NCBI GenBank assembly: GCA_937944885.1
Contig: CALFBB010000025.1
Span: forward strand, 96,976 to 160,975
Source: an uncultured cyanobacterium
GTDB lineage: Bacteria > Cyanobacteriota > Cyanobacteriia > Thermostichales > Thermostichaceae
DNA length: 64,000 nt
Reading direction: 5' to 3'
Part shown: positions 27,008 through 37,253 of the stretch, in pieces
Numbering within the stretch: position 1 is the stretch's first letter
Layout of the letters: each line of letters begins with the position of its first letter
Notes under the pieces: model-generated
What the model was told of the DNA's origin: nothing
What the model saw: only the letters and a program-made list of their open reading frames with translations
Databases searched by the model: none
Program-made: the position numbers and the translations under genes

Positions 27008-28255
27008 ATGCCTCGGCGTCGTATTGTCATCACAGGGCTGGGTGCACTGACCCCGATTGGCAACTCTCCGACCGAGTTTTGGCAGGGTTTGCTGGCGGGA
27101 CGCTCCGGCATTGGGCCGATTACACTCTTCGATGCTTCTCACCATGATTGCCGCATTGCCGGGGAAGTCAAGGGATTTGACCCGCTTGACTATTTGGATC
27201 GCAAGGATGTTAAGCGTAGCGAGCGCTTCGTCCACCTGGCACTGGCGGCAGCCCAGCAGGCTCTAGAGGACGCCCAGTTTCAAATCACGGCTCTCAATGC
27301 CGAGCAGGTGGGGATTATTTTGGGCACCGGCATCGGTGGGATCCGCGTCTTGGAGGAGCAACAGACGATCTACCTGCAAAAGGGGCCGGATCGCTGTAGC
27401 CCCTTCATGGTGCCAATGATGATTGCCAACATGGCTGCCGGTCAGTTGGCGATTCATTTTGGGGCTAAGGGTCCTAACTCCTGTACGGTGACAGCTTGTG
27501 CCTCCGGCTCCAATGCCATTGGGGATGCCTTCCGGTTAATTCAGCGAGGGGATGCCCAGGTAGTGATTACAGGGGGTACGGAGGCGGCGGTTACCCCTCT
27601 CTCCATGGCAGGCTTTGCCTCTATGAAGGCGCTCTCCACCCGCAACGATGAGCCGGAGAAAGCTTGCCGGCCTTTTGATCGGGATCGGGATGGCTTTGTC
27701 ATGGGGGAAGGGGCCGGCATTCTGCTGTTGGAGGAGCTAGAACATGCACGTGCCCGTGGAGCCAAGATCTATGCGGAAATAGTGGGTTATGGTCTTACCT
27801 GTGATGCTCACCACATGACCAACCCTGCTCCAGGTGGGGAGGGAGCGGCACGGGCGATGCGCTTGGCCCTGAAGGAGGCTGGGATCCCGGTGGAGGCAGT
27901 GCAACACATCAATGCCCATGCTACCAGCACCAATGTGGGTGATATTGCCGAAGTGCAAGCCATCAAATCCGTCTTTGGGGATCACGCCCGCAACCTAGCC
28001 ATCAGCGCCACCAAGTCCATGACCGGGCACCTGTTGGGAGGAGCTGGGGGCATTGCTACTGTGGCTACAGCTTTGGCAATCTACCACGGTTGGGTTCCCC
28101 CAACCCTCAACCTGGATAACCCCGACCCGGAGTGCGATTTGGATTTTGTCCCCCACAAGGCCCGTCAGCTTGATGTACGGGTGGCTTTGGTGAATGCTTT
28201 TGGCTTTGGCGGCCACAATATCTCGCTGGCGCTGCGGCGCTATTCCGATTCTTAA
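27008..28255 (+). CDS. fabF: Beta-ketoacyl-ACP synthase II
   Basis: Condenses malonyl-ACP with acyl-ACP in fatty acid elongation. 415 residues from ATG 27008 (RRRIVITGLGALTPIGN); an upstream in-frame ATG at 26972 would add 12 unconserved residues. Catalytic triad of the Cys-His-His class: Cys in VTACASGSNAIGDAFR, His in INAHATSTNVGD, and His in SATKSMTGHLLGGAGG. The glycine-rich C-terminus NAFGFGGHNISLAL is intact. In an acpP-fabF pair. The stop codon begins an 11-nt tandem duplication. Confidence 0.96.
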   Translation: MPRRRIVITGLGALTPIGNSPTEFWQGLLAGRSGIGPITLFDASHHDCRIAGEVKGFDPLDYLDRKDVKRSERFVHLALAAAQQALEDAQFQITALNAEQVGIILGTGIGGIRVLEEQQTIYLQKGPDRCSPFMVPMMIANMAAGQLAIHFGAKGPNSCTVTACASGSNAIGDAFRLIQRGDAQVVITGGTEAAVTPLSMAGFASMKALSTRNDEPEKACRPFDRDRDGFVMGEGAGILLLEELEHARARGAKIYAEIVGYGLTCDAHHMTNPAPGGEGAARAMRLALKEAGIPVEAVQHINAHATSTNVGDIAEVQAIKSVFGDHARNLAISATKSMTGHLLGGAGGIATVATALAIYHGWVPPTLNLDNPDPECDLDFVPHKARQLDVRVALVNAFGFGGHNISLALRRYSDS

Positions 28256-28274
28256 TCCATTGCTAATCCATTGC
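28253..28274. repeat. Tandem 11-nt microduplication starting at the fabF stop codon
   Basis: TAATCCATTGC at 28253-28263 and 28264-28274, perfect. The first TAA is the fabF stop codon, so the copy supplies a second potential stop codon in another frame. Confidence 0.9.
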
Positions 28275-28331
28275 TGGCCTCTCCTACGTCAGAAAAAGAG
28301 CTTGCCCTACCCCTTACGCCTCTTTCCCATC

Positions 28332-28598
28332 ATGTCTTCCGATGCTTCACCCGAACTTATCCGTCAGCAGGCCTTGGCTGCCCTCACCGGCGAACTGACC
28401 AAGCAGGGACACCCCCCGCAATATGCGCAGCACATGGCAGCGGCGGTGATCTTTCAGGCGGACTTGGATCTGTGTGCAGCGCAACTGGCTCGCTTGCTGA
28501 GTTGGCTGAAGCAAAACCATGCCGACATCTACCCAGAGGCCGTGCAACTGGTGGATGCTACCCGTGTCGAATTTGAGCGCCGGGTTCAGAATGGCTAG
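28332..28598 (+). CDS. Small hypothetical helical protein
   Basis: An 88-residue protein, ATG at 28332 (MSSDASPELIRQQALAALTGEL). It looks all-helical and amphipathic with no motif I recognise; segments such as HMAAAVIFQADLDLCAAQLARLLSWLKQNHADIYPEAVQLV have normal coding composition. No signal peptide or TM helix. It follows fabF by 76 nt on the same strand and may share its transcript. Confidence 0.55.
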   Translation: MSSDASPELIRQQALAALTGELTKQGHPPQYAQHMAAAVIFQADLDLCAAQLARLLSWLKQNHADIYPEAVQLVDATRVEFERRVQNG

Positions 28599-28856
28599 GT
28601 TTAGGTTTTGCTTCTGGGGAGGCTAAGGATAGGGGAAGGTAGACATGCACCTGCCGATCCGGCATCACCCGACTGACCCGATTGACGGGTTCATCTGAGT
28701 CGACCAGGGGTAGCGAGCAAGGCCAAAAGTTGGCATCAGCTGCGGCAAAGGCAAAAGTTCTCAGAATGGCTTCCTCTCTGAGAGCAGGGTGGGGAAGCTA
28801 GGATGGAACGGCGAAGCCATCCATTGCTGGTTGCCTTTGCAGCGTCCACAGACTTA

Positions 28857-28884
28857 AGAGAATACACCATAGAGAATACACCAT
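28857..28884. repeat. Tandem 14-nt microduplication before the P-type ATPase
   Basis: AGAGAATACACCAT at 28857-28870 and 28871-28884, perfect. It sits at the head of the leader of the ATPase gene; the rest of the 28599-28882 spacer shows no gene. Confidence 0.9.
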
Positions 28885-28924
28885 GCCAATCACCGCCGAT
28901 GGAAGGGTCATCCTGGGGGGGACT

Positions 28925-31384
28925 ATGGAGCAGGATCAGGCAACTGCTTCGGCAGGATCCTTTTGGCTCGAGGTGAAGGGGATGAGCTGCGCCGGTTGTG
29001 TGCGCGCTGTTGAGCAGGAGTTGCTGAAACAGCCGGGGGTAGTTAAGGCCAGCGTGAATCTGGTTACCGAGTCGGCCAGGGTGGAGTTTGCCCCCGGTGT
29101 TGTGCCCGATCCAGAGCATTTGGCACAGGTTTTAACAGAGGCAGGGTTTCCCAGTCATTACCGCCCGCAGACTGAGATATTTCCCAAGGCGAAGAAAGAC
29201 CTTTCTGCTTTGGATGCACCCATCGATCCAGTTGCTCAGCAGCAACAGCAGACTCAACGCCAGATACGTCAGGCGCTTACTGCCGCTTTTTTGTTGGTGA
29301 TCTCCGGGGCCGGGCACCTGGAGGTGTTTAGCCGTTTGGGTTGGCCAATCCTGAATGATGTTTGGCTGCACTGGGGATTGGCGACTCTGACTTTTGTCGG
29401 CCCAGCCCGAGGCCTGGTGGTGGATGGCTGGAAAGCAGCGCGACGATTGGCCCCCAACATGAACACCCTGGTGGCCCTGGGATCCGGCTCTGCCTATGCA
29501 GCCAGTTTGGTGGGGCTACTGGCGCCGCAACTGGGGTGGGAATGTTTTTTTGATGAGCCGGTGATGTTGCTCAGCCTGATTTTGCTGGGGCGAGCCCTGG
29601 AGCAATACAGCCGTATGCGAGCTGCCGGCAGTCTGCAAGCCCTGGTGAACTTACGCCCTAAGTTGGCGCGGCGAGTTACGGGATCCTCAGCTGAGCCTTC
29701 GCCGGTTTCCGGCCTGGCGCAGGGTGAGGCCAACTTTGGGCTAGAGGCCGGGGAATGGTGCCCGGTTGAGCAGGTGCAGGTGGGGGATTGCCTGCAGGTA
29801 CGGGCGGGAGAACAGATCCCGGTGGATGGAGAGGTGATTGCCGGACAGGCCCTGGTGAACGAAGCCATCTTGACAGGGGAAGCCCTGCCGGTGCTGAAAC
29901 AACCGGGGGATGTTGTTGTGGCCGGTGCTGTGAACCAGTCGGGGTGGCTGGTGTGTCGGGCTACCCGCACCGGAAAGGAGACCACCCTGGCTCGGATTAT
30001 TCACCTGGTTGAGGAGGCGCAAGCCCGCAAAGCTCCCATTCAAGGGCTTGCCGACACCGTAGCGGGCTATTTCACCTATGGGGTGCTGGTGCTGGCTGGG
30101 CTGACCTTCGGGTTTTGGTACTGGATAGGTATCCCCCTTTGGGGCAGGGATTGGCTGATAGGGTCCAGCTTTTATCTGAGTATGCATCCGCTGACCGTTC
30201 ACCCTCTTCCTCACCCAACTCCCCTGCTGCTCAGCCTCAAGTTGGCAATTGCCGTTTTGGTGGTGGCCTGCCCTTGTGCTTTGGGATTGGCTACACCGAC
30301 AGCAATTTTGGTGGGAACAGGCCTAGGGGCAGAACGGGGTCTGTTGATCCGGGGCGGAGATGTTTTGGAAAAGGTTCATCAGCTGCAAACTTTGGTGTTT
30401 GACAAAACCGGCACCCTCACGCAAGGGGATCCCTGCCTGACAGACTGTATCAGCCTAGAGGGATCCCTGGATTCGGATCGGCTGCTCCAACTGGCTGCTA
30501 CTGTTGAGCATGGCACCCGCCATCCTTTGGCCGAAGCCATTTTACGGGCAGCCCGTGAGCGAGGGTTGCCGCTGCTGACTGCCACCGAATTTCAAACGCA
30601 GTCGGGCTTGGGGGTGGTAGCTCAAGTGGACGGGCAACAGGTGATCGTGGGATCCCTGTCTTGGTTGGCGGAGCTAGGGATCCTGCCGGCGGCAGAGGTG
30701 CAGCCTTGCCTCGACAATCTGCTGCGGACCGGCAGGATGGTGGTGGGGGTAGCGGTACAGGGATCCCTGGTGGGATGGATTGCCGTCCAGGATCGGCTGC
30801 GTCCCGATGCGCGGGCCACGCTGCAACAGCTGCAAAAGATGGGCTTACAGGTGATACTCCTGACCGGGGATCGGGCTGAGGTGGCTGAGCAGGTGATGCA
30901 AAGCCTGGATTTGCCCGGGATGCGAGTGATTGCTGAGGTTCAGCCGGGGGCCAAGGCTGAGGTCATCCGCAACTTACAGGCCCAGGGACAAAAAGTTGGA
31001 ATGGTAGGGGATGGGATCAACGATGCTCCTGCCCTTGCCCAGGCGGATGTGGGCATAGCCCTAAACTCGGCTACAGATGTAGCCATTGAAACTGCTGATA
31101 TTATTCTGATGCGCAACCGCCTTTGGGATGTGGTGGAAGCCATTCGCCTGAGCTCTGCTACTTTCCGCACCATTCGCCAGAACTTGGTTTGGGCCTTTGG
31201 CTACAACCTGTTGGCGATCCCTGTAGCGGCAGGGGTGTTTTTGCCCAAGTTTGGCCTTGGTCTTAGCCCAGCCATGGCAGGAGGATTGATGGCTGTGAGC
31301 TCCATCACCGTCGTTCTCAATTCGTTGCTTCTGCGGCAAACCTTTGTCGAAAGTAAACCCTGCTCAAGGTTGGAAGAGGGGTAG
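28925..31384 (+). CDS. Heavy-metal (probably copper) P1B-type ATPase
   Basis: An ~819-residue metal pump. Residues ~16-85 form a heavy-metal-associated domain with GMSCAGC, then eight TM helices; the sixth carries the CPC metal site (VVACPCALGLATPTA), the mark of Cu+/Ag+ transporters. The phosphorylated Asp is in FDKTGTLTQGD, the HP motif in EHGTRHPLAEAI, and the hinge is MVGDGINDAPALAQADVGIAL. ATG 28925 is preferred because it starts just before the HMA domain; an ATG at 28883 overlaps a tandem duplication. Cyanobacteria have CtaA (uptake to cytoplasm) and PacS (thylakoid) of this type; the sequence alone does not tell me which. A proline-rich insertion around residue 430 lengthens one loop. 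Confidence 0.9.
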   Translation: MEQDQATASAGSFWLEVKGMSCAGCVRAVEQELLKQPGVVKASVNLVTESARVEFAPGVVPDPEHLAQVLTEAGFPSHYRPQTEIFPKAKKDLSALDAPIDPVAQQQQQTQRQIRQALTAAFLLVISGAGHLEVFSRLGWPILNDVWLHWGLATLTFVGPARGLVVDGWKAARRLAPNMNTLVALGSGSAYAASLVGLLAPQLGWECFFDEPVMLLSLILLGRALEQYSRMRAAGSLQALVNLRPKLARRVTGSSAEPSPVSGLAQGEANFGLEAGEWCPVEQVQVGDCLQVRAGEQIPVDGEVIAGQALVNEAILTGEALPVLKQPGDVVVAGAVNQSGWLVCRATRTGKETTLARIIHLVEEAQARKAPIQGLADTVAGYFTYGVLVLAGLTFGFWYWIGIPLWGRDWLIGSSFYLSMHPLTVHPLPHPTPLLLSLKLAIAVLVVACPCALGLATPTAILVGTGLGAERGLLIRGGDVLEKVHQLQTLVFDKTGTLTQGDPCLTDCISLEGSLDSDRLLQLAATVEHGTRHPLAEAILRAARERGLPLLTATEFQTQSGLGVVAQVDGQQVIVGSLSWLAELGILPAAEVQPCLDNLLRTGRMVVGVAVQGSLVGWIAVQDRLRPDARATLQQLQKMGLQVILLTGDRAEVAEQVMQSLDLPGMRVIAEVQPGAKAEVIRNLQAQGQKVGMVGDGINDAPALAQADVGIALNSATDVAIETADIILMRNRLWDVVEAIRLSSATFRTIRQNLVWAFGYNLLAIPVAAGVFLPKFGLGLSPAMAGGLMAVSSITVVLNSLLLRQTFVESKPCSRLEEG

Positions 31385-31497
31385 GGTCTGTTTTCCCCCT
31401 TTCCAGCAACCGCTGCCAAAGGGGCAACTGCCTAGGCAATGGGGCTAATTCGAAGAATAATAGGATACTCCAGAACCTTTTTTCACAGGCAAGTAGA

Positions 31498-32142
31498 TTG
31501 CCCAGGATCCCTGCTGTGCTGCTTTTGGATTGCTCCCCCCTCACCTTTTCTGCGGATGAAGCGCGGGAAAAGCTGCTGTATCTGCTTACCCAACTGGCTT
31601 ACCGTGAGGGCTCTTTCACCCTGACCTCCGGGCGACAGAGTGACTACTACATCAATTGCAAAGCCGTTACCCTGCACCCCCAAGGGGCCTATCTGGTGGG
31701 ATCCCTGCTGCATCGGCTGTTGCCCCCCCAAACCGAGGCCATTGCCGGTATGACCTTGGGAGCCGATCCAATTTTAACCGCCGTGAGCTTGGCCTCTCTG
31801 CAGGGGGAACCGGCTAACCTGCCAGCCTTGATTGTGCGTAAACAAGCCAAAGGCCACGGCACCCAAGCCTGGCTTGAGGGGCCAGAGCTTGCCCCGGGCA
31901 CTCGCGTTTGGATTTTGGAAGATGTGGTTACTACGGGTGGTTCGGCCCTCAAGGCAGTGGAACGGGTGCGTGCAGCAGGGTATTGCGTAGAGGGGATCCT
32001 GGCGCTTGTGGATCGCCTAGAGGGGGCAGAAGCCTGCTACCGGGAGGCCGGGATCCCCTTTCGGCGGCTCCTGACCATTGATGAGATCCGTGCCTATTAC
32101 CAGACTCAGTCCACCCAGAGCGTTGAGCCTGCCCAAAGTTGA
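31498..32142 (+). CDS. pyrE: Orotate phosphoribosyltransferase
   Basis: Converts orotate + PRPP to OMP in pyrimidine synthesis. 214 residues from a TTG at 31498; the conserved protein begins near LLYLLTQLAYREGSFTLTSGRQSDYYINCK. Motifs: MTLGADPILTAVSL, the catalytic loop VRKQAKGHGTQAWLEG, and the PRPP loop WILEDVVTTGGSALKAVERVR. Length fits family. Monocistronic; the first ~15 residues are uncertain. Confidence 0.93.
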   Translation: MPRIPAVLLLDCSPLTFSADEAREKLLYLLTQLAYREGSFTLTSGRQSDYYINCKAVTLHPQGAYLVGSLLHRLLPPQTEAIAGMTLGADPILTAVSLASLQGEPANLPALIVRKQAKGHGTQAWLEGPELAPGTRVWILEDVVTTGGSALKAVERVRAAGYCVEGILALVDRLEGAEACYREAGIPFRRLLTIDEIRAYYQTQSTQSVEPAQS

Positions 32143-32805
32143 GGCAGAAGGAGCAAGGCAGGATAGCCATCACCCAGCCAACACGGTTGAGCCTCTAGAA
32201 GGGTTTCGACTCATGACGGGAGGCACGCCAGATCCCAAGGCATTGGCCATGAATCTGGTAACCCTGCTCAAATCTGCTTTGTGAGGTAAGCCCTAGCGGA
32301 TTTTCGCAGCCAATCCACAATCACGGGTGCTGGATTGCGTTTACCCATTGGCCTGCACCCTTTCATCGTCGGGCAGCCTCTAGGCCTGGGATTCCTGAAA
32401 AAGGCCCTGCAGCATATCCAAGCGTAGCCCCACCCTTGACTCACAACCGCTGATGCCATTTACGAGTGGTGCACCCAAGCCCATCCTGCCCCCCGTAGCT
32501 CCACAGGTGCGCTCCTGTCCTGACCTTCTCCCCCGGTGTCGGATAGGAGGTGAAACCCTCCGTTGGTGCTCGGCACTGCTTCCCCATCGTTTACACAACA
32601 GGGGGAGGGGCAGAACACCGCGGGAGCCAGGCAAAAAAACTTAGCCAATAGGAGGTAAGGGGTTGCCGGCAGGGGCTCACCCCGATTTGTACCAGACCCA
32701 ATAAGACCAACCAGTCAGCGGATCCCTGTAGCTGAATGGCTACAAAGGTGACAGGATAGGCGGTGAAATCACATTAGCAACCTTAGGGCAAAGAAAGGCT
32801 TAGCC
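32143..32805. other. Gene-free stretch between pyrE and malQ
   Basis: About 660 nt with no convincing gene on either strand. Short minus-strand frames (32268-32459, 32380-32634) lack recognisable motifs and are rich in Arg, Gly and Pro, as GC-rich noncoding frames are. A short inverted repeat GGAGG-tgaaa-CCCTCC sits near 32547. It may be an eroded gene or a long leader, but I cannot support either. Confidence 0.5.
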
Positions 32806-34401
32806 ATGCGCATGGGTCGACTCAGTGGCATTCTCCTGCACCCCACCTCCTTGCCGGGGCCTTTCGGCATTGGAGATCTGGGGCCAGCTGCCTATCGCTT
32901 CGTGAATTTTTTGGTAGAGAGCGGTCAACGCCTCTGGCAGGTGCTCCCCCTTGGACCAACCGGCTGGGGTAACTCCCCCTACATGAGCTTTTCTTCCATT
33001 GCCGGTAACCCTCTCCTGATTAGCCCTGAACTTTTGGTAGAAGCAGGCTGGTTGGAACCCGAGAGTTGGCAGGATTTGCCCCAATGGCCGGCTATCCGGT
33101 CGGGATTTGCTGGGCGGGTGGATTACGAAACCGTCATCCCCTTCAAGTTCGGCTTGTTACACCGCGCCTGGAGAACCTTTCACGACAAAGCCACCCCCTC
33201 GGACTGGGAAGCCTTTCAAGCCTTCTGTGCTGGCGAAGCCGATTGGCTGCCGGACTATGCTCTGTTTATGGCCCTTAAGGAGGTCTACCAAGGGCAAGAA
33301 TGGACAAAATGGGATCCGGCCCTTGTACAACGGGATCCCTTGGCTTTGCAGGATGCCCGCGATCGCTACGCCGATGCCATTACCGAGCAAATGTTTTGGC
33401 AGTACCTCTTTGCCCAACAGTGGGGATCCCTGAGGGACTATGCCCATTACCATCAGGTGCAGTTGATGGGGGATCTACCCATTTATGTGGCCCCCAACAG
33501 TGCCGATGTCTGGGCCAACCGAGAGCTATTTCACCTAGATGAACAGGGGCAACCGATATGGGTGGCTGGGGTCCCCCCTGATTATTTCAGTGCCACAGGG
33601 CAGCGCTGGGGCAACCCTCTCTACAACTGGGAGGTGCTCAAGGCCCAGGGCTACGACTGGTGGATTAGACGCCTACGAGCTATCCTCAAGCAGGTGGACT
33701 GCGTGCGCATCGACCACTTCCGCGGCTTTGAGAGCTACTGGGCCATTCCCGGGGATGCCGAAACCGCCGTAGAAGGGGAGTGGCAGAAGGGCCCAGGGGC
33801 AGATTTCTTTCAGGTGCTGGCAGAAAAGCTGGGGGAGCTGCCGGTGATTGCCGAGGATCTGGGGGAAATTACGCCGGAAGTTCTGCAACTGCGGGATCAA
33901 TTTGGTCTGCCGGGGATGAAGATCCTTCTGTTTGCCTTTGGCTCCGGGCCGGACAACCCCTACTTACCCCATGGTTACGAGCGCAACTTTGTGGTTTACA
34001 CCGGTACCCACGACAACAATACTGTGGTCGGCTGGTTTGAGGACCCGGAGCGCCCCGATTGGGAGAAGCAAAACCTCTTGCGTTATCTGGGCTGCCAGGG
34101 AGCCAACGGTATCCACTGGGATCTGATCCGGCTGGCCCTGTCCTCGGTTGCCAATCTGGCCATTATCCCTTTGCAAGATGTTATGGGCTTGGGCTCAGAC
34201 TCACGCATGAATTTTCCCGGGACTACCGAGAACAATTGGGCCTGGCGCTACAGCGAAGAAATGTTACAGAATGAACTTGCGCAGCGGCTGGCGGAAATGA
34301 GTGTGACCTATGGGCGCATCTCTCCTCAAGACTTGGATCAGCGGCGAGCAGCCCTGGTCAAAGAACGGGCGGCCTTGGCTTCCCGGTCGGATCCCACCTA
34401 A
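32806..34401 (+). CDS. malQ: 4-alpha-glucanotransferase (amylomaltase)
   Basis: A GH77 enzyme that moves maltodextrin units between glucans in glycogen turnover. 531 residues, start [26 protein letters not shown] (an ATG two codons later is possible). Catalytic nucleophile Asp in [14 protein letters not shown], acid/base Glu in [15 protein letters not shown], and the third acid in [34 protein letters not shown] is typical of the family. Its stop codon overlaps the end of a minus-strand pseudogene by 3 nt (34399-34401 against 34398-34400). Confidence 0.96.
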   Translation: MRMGRLSGILLHPTSLPGPFGIGDLGPAAYRFVNFLVESGQRLWQVLPLGPTGWGNSPYMSFSSIAGNPLLISPELLVEAGWLEPESWQDLPQWPAIRSGFAGRVDYETVIPFKFGLLHRAWRTFHDKATPSDWEAFQAFCAGEADWLPDYALFMALKEVYQGQEWTKWDPALVQRDPLALQDARDRYADAITEQMFWQYLFAQQWGSLRDYAHYHQVQLMGDLPIYVAPNSADVWANRELFHLDEQGQPIWVAGVPPDYFSATGQRWGNPLYNWEVLKAQGYDWWIRRLRAILKQVDCVRIDHFRGFESYWAIPGDAETAVEGEWQKGPGADFFQVLAEKLGELPVIAEDLGEITPEVLQLRDQFGLPGMKILLFAFGSGPDNPYLPHGYERNFVVYTGTHDNNTVVGWFEDPERPDWEKQNLLRYLGCQGANGIHWDLIRLALSSVANLAIIPLQDVMGLGSDSRMNFPGTTENNWAWRYSEEMLQNELAQRLAEMSVTYGRISPQDLDQRRAALVKERAALASRSDPT

Positions 34402-35230
34402 ATCTTGCTCGAATCTTGCTCGCCCCCACCGATAGGCAAGCAAAACTCCCCGTGCGGGGATACCTCAGAAGCAGCCTGGATCCCGCCCATGAGCAGACCC
34501 AAGCGTTCCTCGGTAGCCTCTGCAGGAGACAGTTCTCCGGCAAGGCGGCCCTCATGGAGCACCAGGATGCGATCCGCCAAACTAATCACCTCATTCAAAT
34601 CCGCCGATACCAGCAACACTGCCAGACCTTGATCCCGTGCTCGCACAATGCGGTGGTGAACGGCCTCAATTGCCCCTACATCCACCCCGCGAGTCGGTTG
34701 CGCCGTCACCCTTGGCCCACAGGAGAGCTCTCGTCCCACGATGAGTTTTTGGGCAGTGCCGCCAGAGTAGCGCCGTGCCGTCAGGGAAATGCTGCGCAGT
34801 CCCACCGAGACGCACCTCCTGCACATCCAGCAACACCTCCTGCGGAGCAGAGAAATCCTTATCCACCGTGAGGCTCACCTCCCGCCCCACCCTCAAGCGT
34901 GCCAATTCTTGGGCATGGGTTGCGGCAGTGGGCAGCGTCGCCACCACTTTGCCATCCCGAATCACGGTAATGCGACCTGAGATTTGCATCACCTCCTTCA
35001 GCTTGTGGCTGATGAAAATGACAGCCCCACCTTCTCGGGTAAAACGGTGCAAAAAGGTAAAGAGATCACCAGCCTTCCTGAGGGGTCAAGACAGCTGTCG
35101 GCTCGTCCAAAATCAAAAATCAAAATGCGGACCCTGCGGTAAATGATTTTCAGGATCTCCACCCGCTGTTTCTGATCATTGGCCAACACCAATGGATAGC
35201 GTTTGCTGATCCCGCGCAGCTGCAAGGTGA
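34398..35230 (-). pseudogene. Degraded simple-sugar/nucleoside ABC transporter ATPase (RbsA/YufO type)
   Basis: The remains of a two-domain ABC ATPase. Reading from 35225: LQLRGISKRYPLVLANDQ (start of domain 1) jumps directly to KQRVEILKIIYRRVRIL, so ~100 residues including Walker A are gone. The Walker B segment LDEPTAVLTPQE is readable, but in another frame and followed by a stop. Then EGGAVIFISHKLKEVMQISGRITVIRDGKVVATL is in frame until [11 protein letters not shown], where a frameshift leads to [10 protein letters not shown], which jumps to [15 protein letters not shown], deleting the second Walker A. The end ([13 protein letters not shown]) is intact. Two internal deletions and at least two frameshifts make it dead. 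The permeases and binding lipoprotein of such systems are absent. Confidence 0.9.
34401..34422. repeat. Tandem 11-nt microduplication at the malQ stop codon
   Basis: AATCTTGCTCG at 34401-34411 and 34412-34422, perfect, beginning on the last base of the malQ stop codon and forming the last codons of the opposite pseudogene. Confidence 0.9.
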
Positions 35231-35278
35231 TTTGGCTCTGATGGGATCCCCCTCATGTGCGGAGGTCTTCATCAACAG

Positions 35279-35361
35279 CATTAACAATCATTAACAACAC
35301 ATAGCAAACCGCTCAAGAATCAGGATGGGGCAGACCTCGATTGTTTGATCATTCTGATCAA
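35279..35361. repeat. Direct and inverted repeats upstream of the ABC pseudogene
   Basis: CATTAACAAT and CATTAACAAC are adjacent (35279-35298). Further on, TTGATCA-TTC-TGATCAA (35345-35361) is a perfect 7-bp inverted repeat. The position, upstream of the pseudogene on its strand, fits a leftover operator, but this is an inference. The rest of 35231-35426 shows nothing. Confidence 0.5.
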
Positions 35362-35426
35362 CAGTTGCAACCATCAGATCATCATAGAGGTAGTCGATGC
35401 ATAAGAGACGACGGATTTCAAGGTAC

Positions 35427-37253
35427 TCACGTTGTTACCCCAGAATTGAGCTTTTTCAGGTAATCAATCAATTCCGTCACCGTTGGGGATCCCCCTTCGC
35501 CGCCATGGCGTTGCCGGACACTCACGGTTCCCGCCGCTTGTTCTTGCTCTCCGACAATCAACATCAAGGGAATCTTGGCCTTTTCGGCATTGCGAATTTT
35601 CTTGGGTAGGCGATCACTATCAGCATCAATCTGTACCCGGATCCCGTGTTCCCGCAGCTGATCCCGCACTTGTGTAGCATAGCCCAAATACTGATCGGAA
35701 ACCGGCAAAATCCGCACCTGTTCTGGAGCCAACCAAAACGGGAAATCCCCGGCATATTCTTCGATTAAGATCCCCACCAAACGCTCCAAAGAGCCAAAAG
35801 GAGCCCGGTGGATCATCACCGGGCGCTGCCGGGATCCATCCTCGGCTACATACTGCAGATCAAAGCGCTGCGGGTTTTGGTAATCCACCTGCACCGTGCC
35901 GAGCTGCCACTCCCGATCCAAAGCATCCCGGAAAATAAAATCCAACTTAGGTCCATAAAAAGCAGCTTCCCCAATCCCTTCAAAATAGGGCATGGAAAGT
36001 TGCTCAACGGCACGCCGAATGGCATTTTCAGCTTTATCCCAGTCTTCGGCAGAACCGAGATACTTATCCGAGTTGGGATCCCGGAAACTGAGGCGGGCCC
36101 GAAAATCCTTCAGTTGCAGCTTGTCAAACACTACCAAGATCAAATCCACAACCTTGAGGAACTCCTCATCCAACTGATCCGGGCGGACAAACAAATGGGA
36201 ATCATCCACAGTAAAGCCGCGTACCCGTGTCAGTCCACCCAATTCCCCCGACTGCTCATAGCGATAAACCGTGCCAAACTCCGCATAACGCAGGGGCAAA
36301 TCTCGATAGGATCTCAGTTCTGACTTGTAAATTTGGATATGGAAAGGGCAATTCATGGGCTTCATGACAAAGCCCTGCTCGGCAGCACGGGCCTGTTCAT
36401 TCTCCGCCATTATGGGGAACATATCTTCCCGGTACTTTTGCCAATGGCCGGAGATTTTGAACAAATCCACCCGGGCAATATGAGGGGTAACCACAGGCAA
36501 ATAGCCCCGTTTAATCTGCTCTTGCTTAAGGAAATCTTCTAGCGTGGAGCGTAAAACAGTTCCTTTTGGTGTCCATAGAGGTAGCCCCGGCCCCACCTCA
36601 TCGGCAAAGATGAACAGCCCTAGCTCTTTGCCCAGCTTGCGGTGATCCCGCAATTTGGCTTCCTCAAGGCGACGCTTATATTCTTTCAACTGCTCTGGGG
36701 TTTCCCAGGCAGTGCCGTAAATCCGTTGCAATTGCGCTTTGGTTTCATCACCACGCCAGTAGGCACCAGCCACACTCAGTAAATCAAAGGCCTTGGGATT
36801 GAGCTCTTTGGTGTTCTCCACATGGGGGCCGGCACAGAGATCCCACCACTCATCCCCTAGATGGTAAAGACTGATGGGTTCCCCCTCCGGAATGCTGTCT
36901 AAGATTTCCAGCTTGTAGGGTTCTCCTAGCGCTTCAATCCGCCGTCTGGCCTCTTCACGGCTCACCTCTTCCCGAATCACGGGCAAGCCCCTTTTGATAA
37001 TTGCTTGCATCTCTTTTTTGATGCGCTCCAGATCCTCAGGGGTAAAAGGCTCTGGATGGTCAAAATCGTAGTAGAAGCCGTAATCGGTTGCCGGGCCAAT
37101 GGTCACCTGAGCCTTGGGAAACAGTTTTTGTACCGCCATTGCCATCACATGGGAGGTGGTATGGCGGATGCGCTCTAGTCGGGGAGACTCATGGGTACGC
37201 AGCAGCTTCAGGGTGCTGTTGGCTTGAGGGGCTGCTTCAGGTGACTGAGACAT
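35427..37253 (-). CDS. thrS: Threonyl-tRNA synthetase
   Basis: A class II synthetase, 608 residues, that charges tRNA-Thr. It lacks the N-terminal TGS domain of E. coli ThrRS, as is usual in cyanobacteria. The editing domain is present (HTTSHVMAMAVQKLFP with the HxxxH metal motif, and YHLGDEWWDLCAGPHVE). The aminoacylation core has the Zn ligands Cys (KPMNCPFHIQIY), His and His, motif 2 around RYAEFGTVYRYEQSGELGGLTRVRGFTVDD, and motif 3 RAPFGSLERLVGILIEEY. The C-terminal anticodon-binding domain (APEQVRILPVSDQYLGYA) is complete. Single gene. Confidence 0.97.
   Translation of the reverse strand: MSQSPEAAPQANSTLKLLRTHESPRLERIRHTTSHVMAMAVQKLFPKAQVTIGPATDYGFYYDFDHPEPFTPEDLERIKKEMQAIIKRGLPVIREEVSREEARRRIEALGEPYKLEILDSIPEGEPISLYHLGDEWWDLCAGPHVENTKELNPKAFDLLSVAGAYWRGDETKAQLQRIYGTAWETPEQLKEYKRRLEEAKLRDHRKLGKELGLFIFADEVGPGLPLWTPKGTVLRSTLEDFLKQEQIKRGYLPVVTPHIARVDLFKISGHWQKYREDMFPIMAENEQARAAEQGFVMKPMNCPFHIQIYKSELRSYRDLPLRYAEFGTVYRYEQSGELGGLTRVRGFTVDDSHLFVRPDQLDEEFLKVVDLILVVFDKLQLKDFRARLSFRDPNSDKYLGSAEDWDKAENAIRRAVEQLSMPYFEGIGEAAFYGPKLDFIFRDALDREWQLGTVQVDYQNPQRFDLQYVAEDGSRQRPVMIHRAPFGSLERLVGILIEEYAGDFPFWLAPEQVRILPVSDQYLGYATQVRDQLREHGIRVQIDADSDRLPKKIRNAEKAKIPLMLIVGEQEQAAGTVSVRQRHGGEGGSPTVTELIDYLKKLNSGVTT

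Noticed and set aside
32268..32634. Overlapping minus-strand frames as a transposase or intron remnant
   Set aside because: I looked for TnpB, reverse transcriptase or maturase motifs and found none.
35231..35426. T-box or other riboswitch linked to thrS
   Set aside because: The spacer is downstream of thrS, not upstream; no conserved T-box core is seen and cyanobacteria generally lack T-boxes.
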